Shown here: positions 25,242 to 35,161 of the stretch, in pieces
Layout of the letters: each line of letters opens with the position of its first letter
How positions within the stretch are numbered: position 1 is the stretch's first letter
Assembly (NCBI RefSeq): GCF_003576315.1
Contig: NZ_QWFZ01000035.1
Coordinates: forward strand, 1 to 64,000
Direction of reading: 5' to 3'
Source: Henriciella mobilis
GTDB taxonomy: Bacteria; Pseudomonadota; Alphaproteobacteria; Caulobacterales; Hyphomonadaceae
DNA: 64,000 nt
Notes under the pieces: model-generated
Told to the model about the DNA's origin: nothing
The model's database searches: none
Seen by the model: the letters and a program-made list of their open reading frames with translations, nothing else
Made by a program: the position numbers and the translations under genes

Positions 25242-27644
25242 TCAGCTCATATAGGTCCGGCCGAGACAGTCGGAAAATGCTCCGATATCGCTTCTCAAAG
25301 CCAGCAATGCTGCGCTGTTCATGGCATCCTGCGGCATTGTTACAAATTTCGTGTGAATGCGGAGGAGCTGCGAATAAACCTCTGACGGATGGCCATTTTC
25401 CATCGCGCGCGGTAGTGCCTCCACATGCGCCTTCAGCACATCGAGATGGAAAATCAACGACCGCGGATTAAGCGGGTCCCGCGCCAGCAGTTCGATTACG
25501 GATTTGCGTGAGGCAATGAACGCATAGCGTCGGCGGTGAGAAATCGTGCTGTCGCCATATTCCAGCGCCAGATCAAGCGATCCGTCAGGCGCGCCCGGGT
25601 CGAGAAAGCTTGCCAAGGCCCAGGCCAGCGACATGACGTGTTCTATGGACCGCCCAAGGCTGAGAAAGCGCCACTCGGTGAATCGGTACATGTTCTCGTG
25701 GACGAGGCCGGTAAATCCGCTCGACTCCCGCAGCAACCAGACCATGCGCCTTGCTGTCTCGTCGCCAGGGTCCAGTTCTTCGTCCTCGTCATGCACTGTA
25801 TCAACAATTTCCGAGATGGCCGCCCAGCCATCCGGCGAGAGGCGGTCACGCACGCTCCCTGCTGTTCTGGAAGCGGAATCGATAGCACTGACCAGGCCAG
25901 CAGGCATCGCTTCGCTGGTGTCGAGCCCGATCCGCTTCATGAAAGCTGACAGGTGTCTCAACAGTGGGGACGACGGCGATTCCGCATCTGCCAGCCGGGA
26001 ATGATATGCCCGGTTAAGGCGCGCAAATCCTTCGGCCCTGTCAACATAGCGACCCAGCCAGTAAAGGTTCTCCGCCGCATTGCTTGGCAGCGCGCCGCGT
26101 TTGGCGCGCGGCTCGGCCGTCATCTCGCTGACCAGCGCTGTTCGGGTATCGACCGGCCTATCGCTGATAATCCAGACGTCGGCGACAGAGCCGCCCTTCT
26201 GCATATTGAGAACGGTCGAGCCTTCCTGAGGTCCGATCCGCGCAAAGCCGCCCGGCATGACAGACCATCCGTCATCTGTTCGCACCATGAAGACCCGCAG
26301 GCTCATGGGGCGCGGCTGCAGGCGCCCATCGACAAAGGCCGGTGAAGTCGAAAACGACACCGCCTCCTGCCCCACGAGATTTTCACCCTCTTCGTCGATC
26401 AGGTGCTGCACAGTTTTGTACACTGATGACTTCAACTCGCCCGCGAGCACGGTCGTCTCATCAGGGTCGAAGGGCATGCGGGTCGAAAGGGCCGGCGCAA
26501 TCATCATTTTGTCGACGTGATCCAGCACATAGCGACGCTCGGCTGCCTGTCCGCACCACCAGGTGGCAATGTTCGAAAGTGCCAGGGGCTCTCCAAGAAG
26601 ATGGCGGGCGATCCGCGGGAGGAACGCCATCAGGGCACGGGTTTCGAGGATGCCGGTCCCGAGCGCATTCACCATCGAGACTGTGCCCCGTCTGGCCGCC
26701 CCAACAAGGCCAGCCGTGCCGAGCTTTGAGCCTTCTTCCAGTTCGAGGGGATCAGAGTAAAGCGCGTCCAGGCGGCGCCACAAGACATCAACCGGCTGCA
26801 GTCCAGATACAGTCCGCACACAGACTTCTCCGTCCACGACAGTCAGGTCTTCGCCCTCGACAAGGAGCAAACCAAGATAGCGCGCGATATAGGCCTGCTC
26901 GAAATAGGTCTCACTGTAGGGTCCCGGGCTCAGGATCGCGACATGATTATCCGCCGACCGCCGCAGATTTAGCAGGCTGGCACGGACATCCCGGAAGAAA
27001 CCCGACAGCCGGTGCACACGCGCCTCAGCATAGTGCTCAGCGTAGACGCGAGATGTCGCCACGCGGTTCTCGAGCGCATAGCCCGCGCCAGACGGTGCCT
27101 GCGTGCGGTCGTTCAGAACCCACCATTGGCCATTCGGTCCCCGTCCGATCTCAAAAGCGAGAAAGTGCAGGTATTTCCCAGATGGCGGATCAACACCGAC
27201 AAGAGGACGAAGCCATTCCGGGCTTTGTGCAATGAGCCGGCCCGGCAGGTAACCATCTCGGACTAGCCTGTTTTCTCCGTAGAGATCAGCTGCAACCTGC
27301 TGGAGCAGCTGCGCCCTTTGTGTCAGTCCCCTGCAGATCTCGTCCCATTCGCGCTCGTGAATAAGGACGGGCACATGCGAAAGCGGCCATGGGCGCTCGC
27401 GCGAAACGTCATTTGTGTACTGGCGGAGAAAGACGCCGGAATCGCGCAGGTACATATCCCCACGCTTGAACCAGCTATTGATGGTTTCTGGCGTCTGGCC
27501 AGCCAGGTGCGATAGAAGCCCGGACCAGGCAGGGCGCAGCTGGCCGAATTCGTCCAGCAACTCATCGGGCGCCGAAGGATTAGGCCGGTAGGATTCCAGC
27601 AACTTCCAGATAGCGTCCGATTGTGCCGGGTTGGCCTGGCTCAT
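25242..27644 (-). CDS. Circularly permuted ATP-grasp ligase fused to alpha-E domain (DUF403)
   Basis: An 800-residue two-domain protein. Roughly residues 1-470 are a circularly permuted ATP-grasp type 2 domain, with DVSRERPWPLSHVPVLIHEREW, GVDPPSGKYLHFLAFEIGRGPNG, VLNDRTQAPSGAGYALENR and SPGPYSETYFEQAYIARYLG. From about residue 500 onward is the all-helical alpha-E domain, beginning ENLYWLGRYVDRAEGFARL. ATP-grasp domains of this type are predicted amide-bond ligases. Some genomes carry the two domains as separate genes; here they are fused. The ATG at 27644 lies four bases after the stop of the upstream gene. No target has been shown for this family as far as I know. Confidence 0.9.
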   Translation of the reverse strand: MSQANPAQSDAIWKLLESYRPNPSAPDELLDEFGQLRPAWSGLLSHLAGQTPETINSWFKRGDMYLRDSGVFLRQYTNDVSRERPWPLSHVPVLIHEREWDEICRGLTQRAQLLQQVAADLYGENRLVRDGYLPGRLIAQSPEWLRPLVGVDPPSGKYLHFLAFEIGRGPNGQWWVLNDRTQAPSGAGYALENRVATSRVYAEHYAEARVHRLSGFFRDVRASLLNLRRSADNHVAILSPGPYSETYFEQAYIARYLGLLLVEGEDLTVVDGEVCVRTVSGLQPVDVLWRRLDALYSDPLELEEGSKLGTAGLVGAARRGTVSMVNALGTGILETRALMAFLPRIARHLLGEPLALSNIATWWCGQAAERRYVLDHVDKMMIAPALSTRMPFDPDETTVLAGELKSSVYKTVQHLIDEEGENLVGQEAVSFSTSPAFVDGRLQPRPMSLRVFMVRTDDGWSVMPGGFARIGPQEGSTVLNMQKGGSVADVWIISDRPVDTRTALVSEMTAEPRAKRGALPSNAAENLYWLGRYVDRAEGFARLNRAYHSRLADAESPSSPLLRHLSAFMKRIGLDTSEAMPAGLVSAIDSASRTAGSVRDRLSPDGWAAISEIVDTVHDEDEELDPGDETARRMVWLLRESSGFTGLVHENMYRFTEWRFLSLGRSIEHVMSLAWALASFLDPGAPDGSLDLALEYGDSTISHRRRYAFIASRKSVIELLARDPLNPRSLIFHLDVLKAHVEALPRAMENGHPSEVYSQLLRIHTKFVTMPQDAMNSAALLALRSDIGAFSDCLGRTYMS

Positions 27645-27648
27645 CGAT

Positions 27649-30600
27649 CTACACTCCAACGCCGCGACGCAGGTCGAGCGTCGTCGGAAACTCCGGATGC
27701 GGGCGCTCGGTTTCAGGTAGTTGTGCCCCTGGCGTATGGCCATGCGGCTCGAACCGCGCGAGCCGGCGGGCTTCGGCCTCGTTGGAATTGACCGGAAAGG
27801 TCTCATAGTTCCGGCCGCCGGGATGCGCGACATGATAGACGCATCCGCCGATAGCGCGGTTCGACCAGGTATCGAAAATGTCGATGGTGAGTGGCGTGTT
27901 TACGGGCAAGGTCGGGTGCAATGAAAGCGGTGGCTGCCAGGCCTTATAGCGCAGCCCGGCCACTTGCGTCCCATTTTCTCCAGTTGGCGTAAGGGGAAGC
28001 CGACGGCCATTACAGGTGACGACATATCTCTCTGGCGCAGTTGCCTTCAGCTTTACCTGAAGGCGTTCAGCCGAGCTGTCAGTGTAGCGCACTGTGCCAC
28101 CAATCGCGCCGCTCTCACCCAAGACATGCCAGGGTTCAATCGCCTGGCGAAGCTCAAGCCAGTTGTTCTCATAGGTAACTTCGCCGCAGAACGGGAAGCG
28201 GAACTCGAACTGGGCAGCATACCACTCCGGCTTCATCTCGAAGCCATGCTCGCGCAGGTCATCCAGCACCTCCATGAAGTCCTGCCACACGAATTCCGGC
28301 AGCATGAACTTGTCATGCAGCATTGTCCCCCACCGCGGCGGCTTGCCTGTGGCCGGGCTTTTCCAGAAGCGTGCAATCAGCGCCCGGAGCAACAGCTGCT
28401 GGGCAAGGCTCATCCGTGCATTCGGCGGCATCTCGAAGGCACGGAATTCGACGAGGCCCAGCCTTCCAGTCGGACCGTCCGGGGAATAGAGCTTGTCGAT
28501 ACAGATTTCCGAGCGGTGCGTATTACCCGTAACGTCGATCAGCGCGTTGCGCAGCAGCCGATCGACAAGCCAGGGCGGCGGCATGTCACCCTCTCCCGGC
28601 TTCGGGATCTGCGAAAGCGCGATCTCAAGCTCGTAAAGCGTATCATGACGCGCCTCATCGATCCGGGGCGCCTGGCTGGTCGGGCCGACAAAAATGCCTG
28701 AGAACAGGTAGGACAGGCTCGGATGACGTAGCCAGTGCAGGATGAAACTTTTCAGCAGGTCCGGCCGGCGCAGGAACGGGCTGTCGAGCAGCGTCGCCCC
28801 GCCAACTACCACATGGTTGCCCCCACCGGTACCGGTATGCCGTCCATCGATCATGAACTTGTCCGCGCCAAGCCTGGTCTGCCGCGCCTCTTCATAGATC
28901 GTCTCGGTCGTCTCCACGCATTGCTGCCAGTCGTGCGCTGGATGGATGTTGACTTCGATGACGCCGGGATCTGGTGCAACCCGGATGACGTTGAGGCGAT
29001 GATCGGGCGGCGGCGCATAACCCTCGATATGGACTTTCAGGCCCAGCTTTTTCGCCGAAGCCTCGGCCGCACGGATGAGCTCGAGGTAGTCTTCCAGCGC
29101 TTCTGTTGGCGGCATGAAGACGCAAAGTCGTCCGTCACGCACTTCAACAGACAGCGCTGTACGAACAGCCTCCTCCGCGCCATCGAGCGTCTGCTCCTGG
29201 ATATCCTGACCTGCTGAGGCAGCTGTCCGGCTTGCGACAGGCTGGCGAACGACCCCGTCTTCATCCTGGTTGATCGCTTCTTTCAGCGTGAAGTCGGGCA
29301 GTGGGCCACGCGGCGCAGCCGGGTCAGTAATGTTGATGTACGGATAAAGCGCTGGCGGCACATGCGGCAGCGACTCCAGGGGCAAACGGTAACCGGCTGG
29401 AGAATCGCCGGGGACGAGGAAAAGTTTTCCCCGCCGCAGCTTCCACTTCTCTGTTCGCCAGCGCTGTCCAGTCGCCTTGGCCTGCCAGCGCTGGACGGGA
29501 AGGACAAACCCGCACGGTTCCGTCAACCCACGATCAAAGACCCGCGCGATCCGCGCCCGCGCCTCGGCATCCTTGAGTTCGGAATTCTCTGGCGTGACGT
29601 TTTCCGGCAGTTTGGCTTCCTTGAGGAGCCATTCGCCGGGATCCTCATAGGCCGGCACCACCGCGTCTGTGTCGACGCCGAGTTCGGTCGCAATCTCAGT
29701 CATGAGCTGTTGGGCTTCTTCGGGGCCCACATCGTACTGCTCGGTCTCGCTGGCGATCAGGTTTTCATCCGCCCAGACCGGCTTGCCATCCCGGCGCCAG
29801 TAGAGCGAGAAGGTCCAGCGCGGCAAGGTTTCGCCAGGATACCATTTCCCCTGCCCGTAATGCAGGAAACCGCCAGGCGCGAAGCGGTCACGCAGGCGCC
29901 GGATCAGCTTGTCGGCGAGGTCTCGCTTGGTTGGGCCGACAGCCGCTGTGTTCCATTCAGCCGCTTCGAAATCGTCGATCGAGATGAAGGTCGGCTCGCC
30001 GCCCATGGTGAGGCGGACATCCTGCTCCTTCAGAACCTCATCCACCTTGTTGCCGAGCGCATCAAGATCAGCCCAGCTCTCATCGGAGAAGGGCTTCGTG
30101 ATCCGCGGATGCTCGGCGACACGTGCGACCTGCATGTCGAAATGGAAGTCGGTCTTCGTGTCCGGATCGCCAGTGAAGCCGCCAGCAATCGGCGCCGCGG
30201 TCTTGTAGTGTGGGGTTGCGGCCAACGGAATGTGACTTTCGCCGGTGAGCAGGCCTGAGGTCGGATCGAGGCCGATCCACCCCGCCCCCGGGATGTAAGC
30301 CTCGGCCCAGGCGTGCAGGTCCGTGAAGTCATGGTCCGTGCCTGCCGGCCCGTCGAGCGCAACCAGATCAGGCTTCAGCTGGATGAGGTAACCCGACACG
30401 AAGCGCGCGGCGAACCCAAGACGGCGCATGAGCTGGACCAGCAGCCAAGACGAATCCCGGCAAGAGCCCGAGCCTATCGTCAGCGTCTCTTCCGGCGTCT
30501 GCACGCCCGGCTCGAGGCGGACGATGTAATCGACAGCGTCCGAGACGCGCCGGTTGAGATCGACGAGGAAGTCGACTGTCCCCGTCGTTCCGCGTGGAAC

Positions 30601-30999
30601 ATCCTTGAGAAACGCCTCGAATTTCGGGGTGAGCGGCTCCGTCGTCAGATAGATACCGAGATCGTCCGCATAATCGTCGGAATACTCGAAGGGCCATTTC
30701 TGGGCGCGCTCTTCAACGAAGAAGTCGAACGGATTGTAGACCGTCATGTCCGCAACGAGATCCACCTCAATCTTGAATTCCCGGACCGGGTCGGGAAACA
30801 CGAAGCGCGACATCCAGTTGCCATACGGGTCCTGCTGGTGGTTCACGAAGTGATTGTCTGGCGACACCTTGAGGCTGTGCGAGACGATCCGCGTACGCGA
30901 ATGCGGCGCCGGTCTTAGCCGGATAATTTGCGGTCCCAGACTGACCGGCCTGTCATAGGTGTAGTGCGTGAGGTGATGGATGCTGGCGAGAATTGCCAT
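27649..30999 (-). CDS. Transglutaminase fused to DUF2126 COOH-NH2 ligase-like domain
   Basis: An 1116-residue protein. Residues 1-280 are a transglutaminase-like domain ([41 protein letters not shown] with the catalytic Cys, [24 protein letters not shown] with His and Asp). The rest, from about residue 320 ([20 protein letters not shown]), is DUF2126, which has been grouped with glutamine-synthetase-fold COOH-NH2 ligases. [16 protein letters not shown] and [19 protein letters not shown] are conserved-looking core motifs. A ribosome site AGGA lies six bases before the ATG. It is first in the three-gene leftward operon. Known genome neighbourhoods of this family often include the proteasome-like Anbu peptidase, which is absent here. 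Confidence 0.9.
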   Translation of the reverse strand: MAILASIHHLTHYTYDRPVSLGPQIIRLRPAPHSRTRIVSHSLKVSPDNHFVNHQQDPYGNWMSRFVFPDPVREFKIEVDLVADMTVYNPFDFFVEERAQKWPFEYSDDYADDLGIYLTTEPLTPKFEAFLKDVPRGTTGTVDFLVDLNRRVSDAVDYIVRLEPGVQTPEETLTIGSGSCRDSSWLLVQLMRRLGFAARFVSGYLIQLKPDLVALDGPAGTDHDFTDLHAWAEAYIPGAGWIGLDPTSGLLTGESHIPLAATPHYKTAAPIAGGFTGDPDTKTDFHFDMQVARVAEHPRITKPFSDESWADLDALGNKVDEVLKEQDVRLTMGGEPTFISIDDFEAAEWNTAAVGPTKRDLADKLIRRLRDRFAPGGFLHYGQGKWYPGETLPRWTFSLYWRRDGKPVWADENLIASETEQYDVGPEEAQQLMTEIATELGVDTDAVVPAYEDPGEWLLKEAKLPENVTPENSELKDAEARARIARVFDRGLTEPCGFVLPVQRWQAKATGQRWRTEKWKLRRGKLFLVPGDSPAGYRLPLESLPHVPPALYPYINITDPAAPRGPLPDFTLKEAINQDEDGVVRQPVASRTAASAGQDIQEQTLDGAEEAVRTALSVEVRDGRLCVFMPPTEALEDYLELIRAAEASAKKLGLKVHIEGYAPPPDHRLNVIRVAPDPGVIEVNIHPAHDWQQCVETTETIYEEARQTRLGADKFMIDGRHTGTGGGNHVVVGGATLLDSPFLRRPDLLKSFILHWLRHPSLSYLFSGIFVGPTSQAPRIDEARHDTLYELEIALSQIPKPGEGDMPPPWLVDRLLRNALIDVTGNTHRSEICIDKLYSPDGPTGRLGLVEFRAFEMPPNARMSLAQQLLLRALIARFWKSPATGKPPRWGTMLHDKFMLPEFVWQDFMEVLDDLREHGFEMKPEWYAAQFEFRFPFCGEVTYENNWLELRQAIEPWHVLGESGAIGGTVRYTDSSAERLQVKLKATAPERYVVTCNGRRLPLTPTGENGTQVAGLRYKAWQPPLSLHPTLPVNTPLTIDIFDTWSNRAIGGCVYHVAHPGGRNYETFPVNSNEAEARRLARFEPHGHTPGAQLPETERPHPEFPTTLDLRRGVGV

Positions 31000-31138
31000 G
31001 TAGGTTCCTGAAGTTGCGCGAAGCCGGCTCCATCGCAGCGCATTATGGCCGCGATTGCAAAGAACTTTCGGTCAAGGATTGTCGTGCGAGGCTGGAAAGC
31101 CCGTCCTGACAAGCGAAAGAGATTTTACCGCCCAGCTT

Positions 31139-31753
31139 TCAGGCAGCCCCTTCACCACGTCTGAAGCGCTGGCGAAGACTTTCAATGATCATGTCCAGAC
31201 CAAACTCGAACAGTTCGTCATGCGTCGGCTCGGAGCGAGACTTGATTTCTTCATCGACAATGCGCTCCTGAAGAGCCGAACCAAGCGCGAAACGGCGCAG
31301 GGTTTGAATGGCGTAGACCGCCTCAATTCTCGAGAATCCGTGCTGTTCCAACACGTTGATCGACTTGTTGATCCGTCCCCGTGTGAGTTCATCATCAAAA
31401 TGCAGCCGGACCATGATGCGCGCACCATCTCTTGTCGCTCGCGCCGCACGATTGATTGCGCGGGCACCGTCAGCCAGCCAACTCGACCAATCGAATTCGG
31501 CTTCGTGCTGACTCGGCGTCGGGATCAGCGACTGATAAAGCCGCCTGCACATCGCATCGAGAATTTCGTCCTTGTTGCGGAAATGCCAGTAAAGCGACGC
31601 ATTCCTGATCCCAAGGCGGGACGCAAGCCTGCGTGTACTGAATGCGTCAAGCCCAGTCTCGTCGAGAAGTTCCAGCGCACTATCGACAATTCGCTCCTGA
31701 TTAAGCGGTTCACGGTCCTCATCAGGCACTGGTGGATTGGAATGCGTCCCCAT
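31139..31753 (-). CDS. TetR-family transcriptional regulator (TetR_C type)
   Basis: A 204-residue regulator. The DNA-binding domain covers about residues 18-65 (QERIVDSALELLDETGLDAF, RRLASRLGIRNASLYWHFRNKDEIL), and the C-terminal helical domain resembles the class that includes TetR itself. The ATG at 31753 (MGTHSNPPVPDED) is preferred; the longer frame to 31867 overlaps the neighbouring enzyme gene. It follows the PLP enzyme by 71 bases on the same strand and precedes the transglutaminase operon by 139 bases, so either could be its target. The effector is unknown. Confidence 0.85.
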   Translation of the reverse strand: MGTHSNPPVPDEDREPLNQERIVDSALELLDETGLDAFSTRRLASRLGIRNASLYWHFRNKDEILDAMCRRLYQSLIPTPSQHEAEFDWSSWLADGARAINRAARATRDGARIMVRLHFDDELTRGRINKSINVLEQHGFSRIEAVYAIQTLRRFALGSALQERIVDEEIKSRSEPTHDELFEFGLDMIIESLRQRFRRGEGAA

Positions 31754-31824
31754 GATAGACGAAATATCGCTCCGAAGCGCCATAAAAGGCAAGCTGTTTC
31801 GAAGCTTTCGGCTCAACCATTGCT

Positions 31825-33003
31825 TCAGGCGGAAGCATGGAAGACGGGCCATCTCTCCGCAATGCAACCGTTTTCAAAGACGGCGATATCTCCGAACTGA
31901 AGGAAAACGGATTCCGACTGTTTCGGCCTCAGGAAAACATATTCGTCGGGCTCGATCGGCGTAGTCGACGGCGCCGTCAGCATCTGCTGGTTGCTGGAAC
32001 GCCCATAGGTATCGTTCAGAACGACGCTCTCTGGCCAGACGGGCTCTGCCATCCAGTTGCCCCCAAAAATGAAGACCGTCTTGTCGTGTCCCTCAGGTAG
32101 ATCCGGCTGCCGGCCGCGAACAAACTCGAAGCCTGCAATATTGATCCCGTCCAGAACCTTGAGCGCTGGCGTTGCTATGAAACTCGCTGGCCAGTGGGGG
32201 GCCAGCAGAGGCGTATCGAAATCAGTCGGCTTTACGAGAACCGAGCCCACCGAGACTTCATTGGCAATTTCCGTATCGCGATAGAGCCTGTAGGTTGGAC
32301 TTCCGGCAGCATTCAGAATCAGACCGCTGGCCGTACGTGAAGCGCATGTCATTGCTTGTGCTTTTGAGAAGATTGACCACGCGCTTTGAAGCGCCACTTC
32401 ACGCAATCCGCCCTTTTCCGGCATTTTCGCGACATGCGGCTCATACCCCATCAGCCCGGCGAATGCTGCGTGGTTTGATCTGTCGATCGACCTCACCGTA
32501 TTAACCAGTGCGTCATCCGGGGCAAAACCGCCGCGGTGCAAACCCACATCGACTTCGAGCACCAGCTGCATCGTGATTCCGAGCTCTGCAGCGAGAGCCA
32601 GATATTGTTCCGCCCGGGTTGGGGTATCGACCAGCCACTTGATATTGGCGTCAGGGCTGGCCTCGCTATAGAAGCGCCTTGCGGCCGCAACAGGCATCGG
32701 CTTTCCCAGCAGCTGTTCGGCTTCCGGCATTTCTCCAGCCAGGGCCAACAGCATCTCAATGTTGAAGGTCATCAGCCGGTCTGAACCCGTGCGCGTCCTG
32801 ATGTGGCGGATGAGGCCGACAGACGGCAGGGATTTTGCCACGATACGGTAGCCCATCCCTTCGGGCAGGTCGTCCAGAAGCGTTTCGATGTTGTGGTCGA
32901 GCCGTTGGCGATCGATCACCAGGGTGGGCTGGGCAATGCCAGCCTCTTTCAAGGCTTTAGACAAGGCAGCGAAGTAGTTTGCGTCCAGGGCGGGGGCGGC
33001 CAT
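31825..33003 (-). CDS. D-serine dehydratase/D-threonine aldolase-like PLP enzyme (DSD1 family)
   Basis: A 392-residue fold-type III PLP protein with an alanine-racemase-type N-domain. The PLP lysine is Lys57 in YRIVAKSLPS, and QLVLEVDVGLHRGGFAP is the barrel strand typical of the group. The C-terminal D-serine-dehydratase-like domain includes FGGNWMAEPVWP. Authentic family members bind zinc through an H-x-C pair near the C-terminus. Here the aligned position reads RPKQSES, with Gln362 and Glu364, so zinc binding and the usual dehydratase or aldolase chemistry may be altered. The start ATG at 33003 shares its last base with the stop of the lactone oxidase gene (TAATG read on the minus strand), showing translational coupling. 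Confidence 0.85.
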   Translation of the reverse strand: MAAPALDANYFAALSKALKEAGIAQPTLVIDRQRLDHNIETLLDDLPEGMGYRIVAKSLPSVGLIRHIRTRTGSDRLMTFNIEMLLALAGEMPEAEQLLGKPMPVAAARRFYSEASPDANIKWLVDTPTRAEQYLALAAELGITMQLVLEVDVGLHRGGFAPDDALVNTVRSIDRSNHAAFAGLMGYEPHVAKMPEKGGLREVALQSAWSIFSKAQAMTCASRTASGLILNAAGSPTYRLYRDTEIANEVSVGSVLVKPTDFDTPLLAPHWPASFIATPALKVLDGINIAGFEFVRGRQPDLPEGHDKTVFIFGGNWMAEPVWPESVVLNDTYGRSSNQQMLTAPSTTPIEPDEYVFLRPKQSESVFLQFGDIAVFENGCIAERWPVFHASA

Positions 33004-34310
33004 TATCTTGTGACCTTCACGCCAAACAGCGTTTTCAGGTAGGGCGTCAGGAAGCGCCCCTCAGGGTCAAGCCGGTTCCGCACTTTCGAGAAGGTGACAA
33101 ACTCGGGATATAGGTCCGACAGCGACCGGTGATCGAGGCTGTGAAGCTTGCCCCAGTGCGGGCGCCCGCCGGCCTTTCGTAAAATGGGCTCAATATCGGA
33201 AAAGAAGAAGTCGTAGCTGTCCTCGTGATAGGCATGCACGGCAATTGAAATCCGGCCTCCGTCGTTGAAGGGGCTAAGCCAGATATCGTCGCCGCCCGTC
33301 CGTCGAACTTCGATCGGGAAGAAGACATCTGGATGCTTCTTCTCAACGATCGCAATCACATCCGACAGGGCCGAAAGCCCTTTTTTGACCGGCAGGTGGT
33401 ACTCCATCTCGTTGAACCGGACATTGCGCTGACTGGCGAGCAGCTGCCAGCTGTTGCCAATGACATCCTCACCTTCGAAGGACTCGAACGCCGCTTTCAG
33501 GAATTCCCGTCTTCCTTCAACGTCGTCCTCGGCATAGTCGCGCGCCCGTTTGAGGCCCAGGACAGCTTCGTCATCGTCCTGTGGAGGCCTTGGAGTCGGT
33601 TTGTTTTTCGTCTCCTCGTGGGCAATCGAAATGCCGTAGCCCGAGAACGGGATATAGAAAAACTCGTAATTCCGGCGGGTTTTCCAGCGCGATTGGGCGT
33701 GACCGATCAGTGCGTCCAAGGGCTCGGCCCAGGTCAGCCGGTGCAAGCGGTAGGAATCGACAAGCTGGACTTCCGCCTCAACAATTACGCCGAGCGCACC
33801 AAGAGAAACGCGGGCGGCGTCGAAAGCATCGCTGTCGCGTTCGCGCGAGATGGTCAGCAACTCGCCGCTCGCGGTCATGAGTTTCAGTGCCGTGACTTCC
33901 GCCGAAAGGCAGGGCAGCCCGGCGCCTGTGCCATGCGTCGCGGTGGAAATTGCCCCCGCCAGGGACTGCTCGTTGATGTCACCAAGGTTGCGAAAGGCAA
34001 GACCGTGGCGTTCCAGTTCCGGCGACAGGTACTTCAGACGTGCGCCGGCATTCACCCAGGCACGCTTCGCCGTCTGATCGACACTGTGGACCAGCCCCAT
34101 GCCGTCCAGCTTGATCAGCGTTCCATCCGTCGCCGCCAGAGGCGTAAAGGAGTGACCGGCGCCAACAACACGTACAGGTCCAGCCGCCCTGGTGATTGCG
34201 GCCTTGAGTTCCTCTATATCGCGCGGTCTGGCAATATGTTGCGGCTCCGCCGTCTGATTACCGGACCAGTTGCTCCAGCCCTTTTTCTTGTCGTGCCCGT
34301 CAGCCCCCAT
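33003..34310 (-). CDS. FAD-linked aldonolactone oxidase (D-arabinono-1,4-lactone oxidase family)
   Basis: A 435-residue VAO-type flavoprotein. An N-terminal FAD-binding domain starts at about residue 10 (GWSNWSGNQTAEPQHIARPR) and contains VVGAGHSFTPLAATDG, where the His is the usual site of covalent FAD attachment, and GISTATHGTG-like AISTATHGTGAG. A C-terminal ALO domain ends HWGKLHSLD...LYPEFVTFSKVRNRLDPEGRFL, the conserved closing motif of L-gulono/D-arabinono-lactone oxidases. The substrate is probably a sugar lactone or related polyol. The ATG at 34310 has GGGAGG about ten bases upstream; the longer frame to 34676 is antisense to imuA and rejected. It is coupled to the PLP enzyme downstream. 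Confidence 0.88.
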   Translation of the reverse strand: MGADGHDKKKGWSNWSGNQTAEPQHIARPRDIEELKAAITRAAGPVRVVGAGHSFTPLAATDGTLIKLDGMGLVHSVDQTAKRAWVNAGARLKYLSPELERHGLAFRNLGDINEQSLAGAISTATHGTGAGLPCLSAEVTALKLMTASGELLTISRERDSDAFDAARVSLGALGVIVEAEVQLVDSYRLHRLTWAEPLDALIGHAQSRWKTRRNYEFFYIPFSGYGISIAHEETKNKPTPRPPQDDDEAVLGLKRARDYAEDDVEGRREFLKAAFESFEGEDVIGNSWQLLASQRNVRFNEMEYHLPVKKGLSALSDVIAIVEKKHPDVFFPIEVRRTGGDDIWLSPFNDGGRISIAVHAYHEDSYDFFFSDIEPILRKAGGRPHWGKLHSLDHRSLSDLYPEFVTFSKVRNRLDPEGRFLTPYLKTLFGVKVTR

Positions 34311-34403
34311 CGTAAACCCGGCCTCCCTGCATATTAGTTCTTCTTCGAAAAAATAGTGGCACCAGCCGGGCCGGGTGTCACGGGGCTTGACTCTTTTGCT
34401 ATA

Positions 34404-34418
34404 GAACAAAATAAGAAC
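34404..34418 (+). promoter_or_regulatory. LexA box (GAAC-N7-GAAC)
   Basis: GAAC at 34404-34407 and GAAC at 34415-34418 are separated by exactly seven bases, the direct-repeat operator recognised by alphaproteobacterial LexA. The box ends two bases before the imuA ATG, so the SOS regulon controls the imuA-imuB-dnaE2 cassette. Its closeness to the ATG suggests a very short leader. Confidence 0.9.
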
Positions 34419-34420
34419 AT

Positions 34421-35161
34421 ATGGAGTCTGAAGCGCTGAACATACCGGGCGTCTTTCGCCTCGACCGCAAGCCTGAAAAGGCAGATGCACGCTTCCCGCT
34501 GAAGCTCGGGGCCGAAGGTGTTCACGAAATCTGCGAGCATGCGCACGGCGACATGGGCGCGGTGAGCGGTTTTGCGCTGGCAGCGGCAAAACCAGCCCCC
34601 GGCCCAGTCTTCTGGATCCGTCAGAGACGGCTGCGTCAGGAGCATGGCCGTCTGCTGCAAGCTGGCCTGCCCGCACTCATTCGTGACGAGCGGCCAGTCC
34701 TGCATGCCGAGACACGCAAGCTCGCCGACACACTCTGGGCTATTGAGGAAGCGGTGCGATCATCCGCTGTCAGCCTCGTTATGGCGGAGCTGGAAGACAT
34801 CGATTTCACCGCTTCACGTCGGCTGACGCTTGCCTCTGGGCGCTGCGGTGTGCCGGTCATCCTGATGCTGCCCTTCCGACATGAAGGCTCGAGCGCGGCG
34901 TCTGCCCGCTGGCGGGTAAAACCGCGGCCTTCAGCGCCAAACCCCTTCGATGCTCGCGCACCCGGCGCGCTGCGCTGGCAGGCTACTCTCGAACGATCCC
35001 GCCAGGCGCCGGCCATGGCGGGACATGTCTTCAATCTCGAGCTGGACAATGAAACGCTATCTCTCCGTGTGGTTCCCGGACTGGCCACTGACACGCCTGC
35101 GCCGCGCAAGGCGCCGCAACCTCGGCAAACCGTCAGCCCGGACCTGCGCCGAAGCGCCTGA
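34421..35161 (+). CDS. imuA: SOS mutagenesis cassette protein ImuA
   Basis: A 246-residue RecA-related accessory protein of translesion synthesis that works with ImuB and DnaE2. It has the ImuA pattern FPLKLGAEGVHEICEHAHGDMGAVSGFALA, then GPVFWIRQRRLRQEHGRLLQ and ASRRLTLASGRCGVPVILMLP. The ATG at 34421 follows the LexA box directly; a ribosome site is not obvious. It overlaps imuB by 113 bases, an unusually long overlap. Expression should be induced by DNA damage. Confidence 0.9.
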   Translation: MESEALNIPGVFRLDRKPEKADARFPLKLGAEGVHEICEHAHGDMGAVSGFALAAAKPAPGPVFWIRQRRLRQEHGRLLQAGLPALIRDERPVLHAETRKLADTLWAIEEAVRSSAVSLVMAELEDIDFTASRRLTLASGRCGVPVILMLPFRHEGSSAASARWRVKPRPSAPNPFDARAPGALRWQATLERSRQAPAMAGHVFNLELDNETLSLRVVPGLATDTPAPRKAPQPRQTVSPDLRRSA

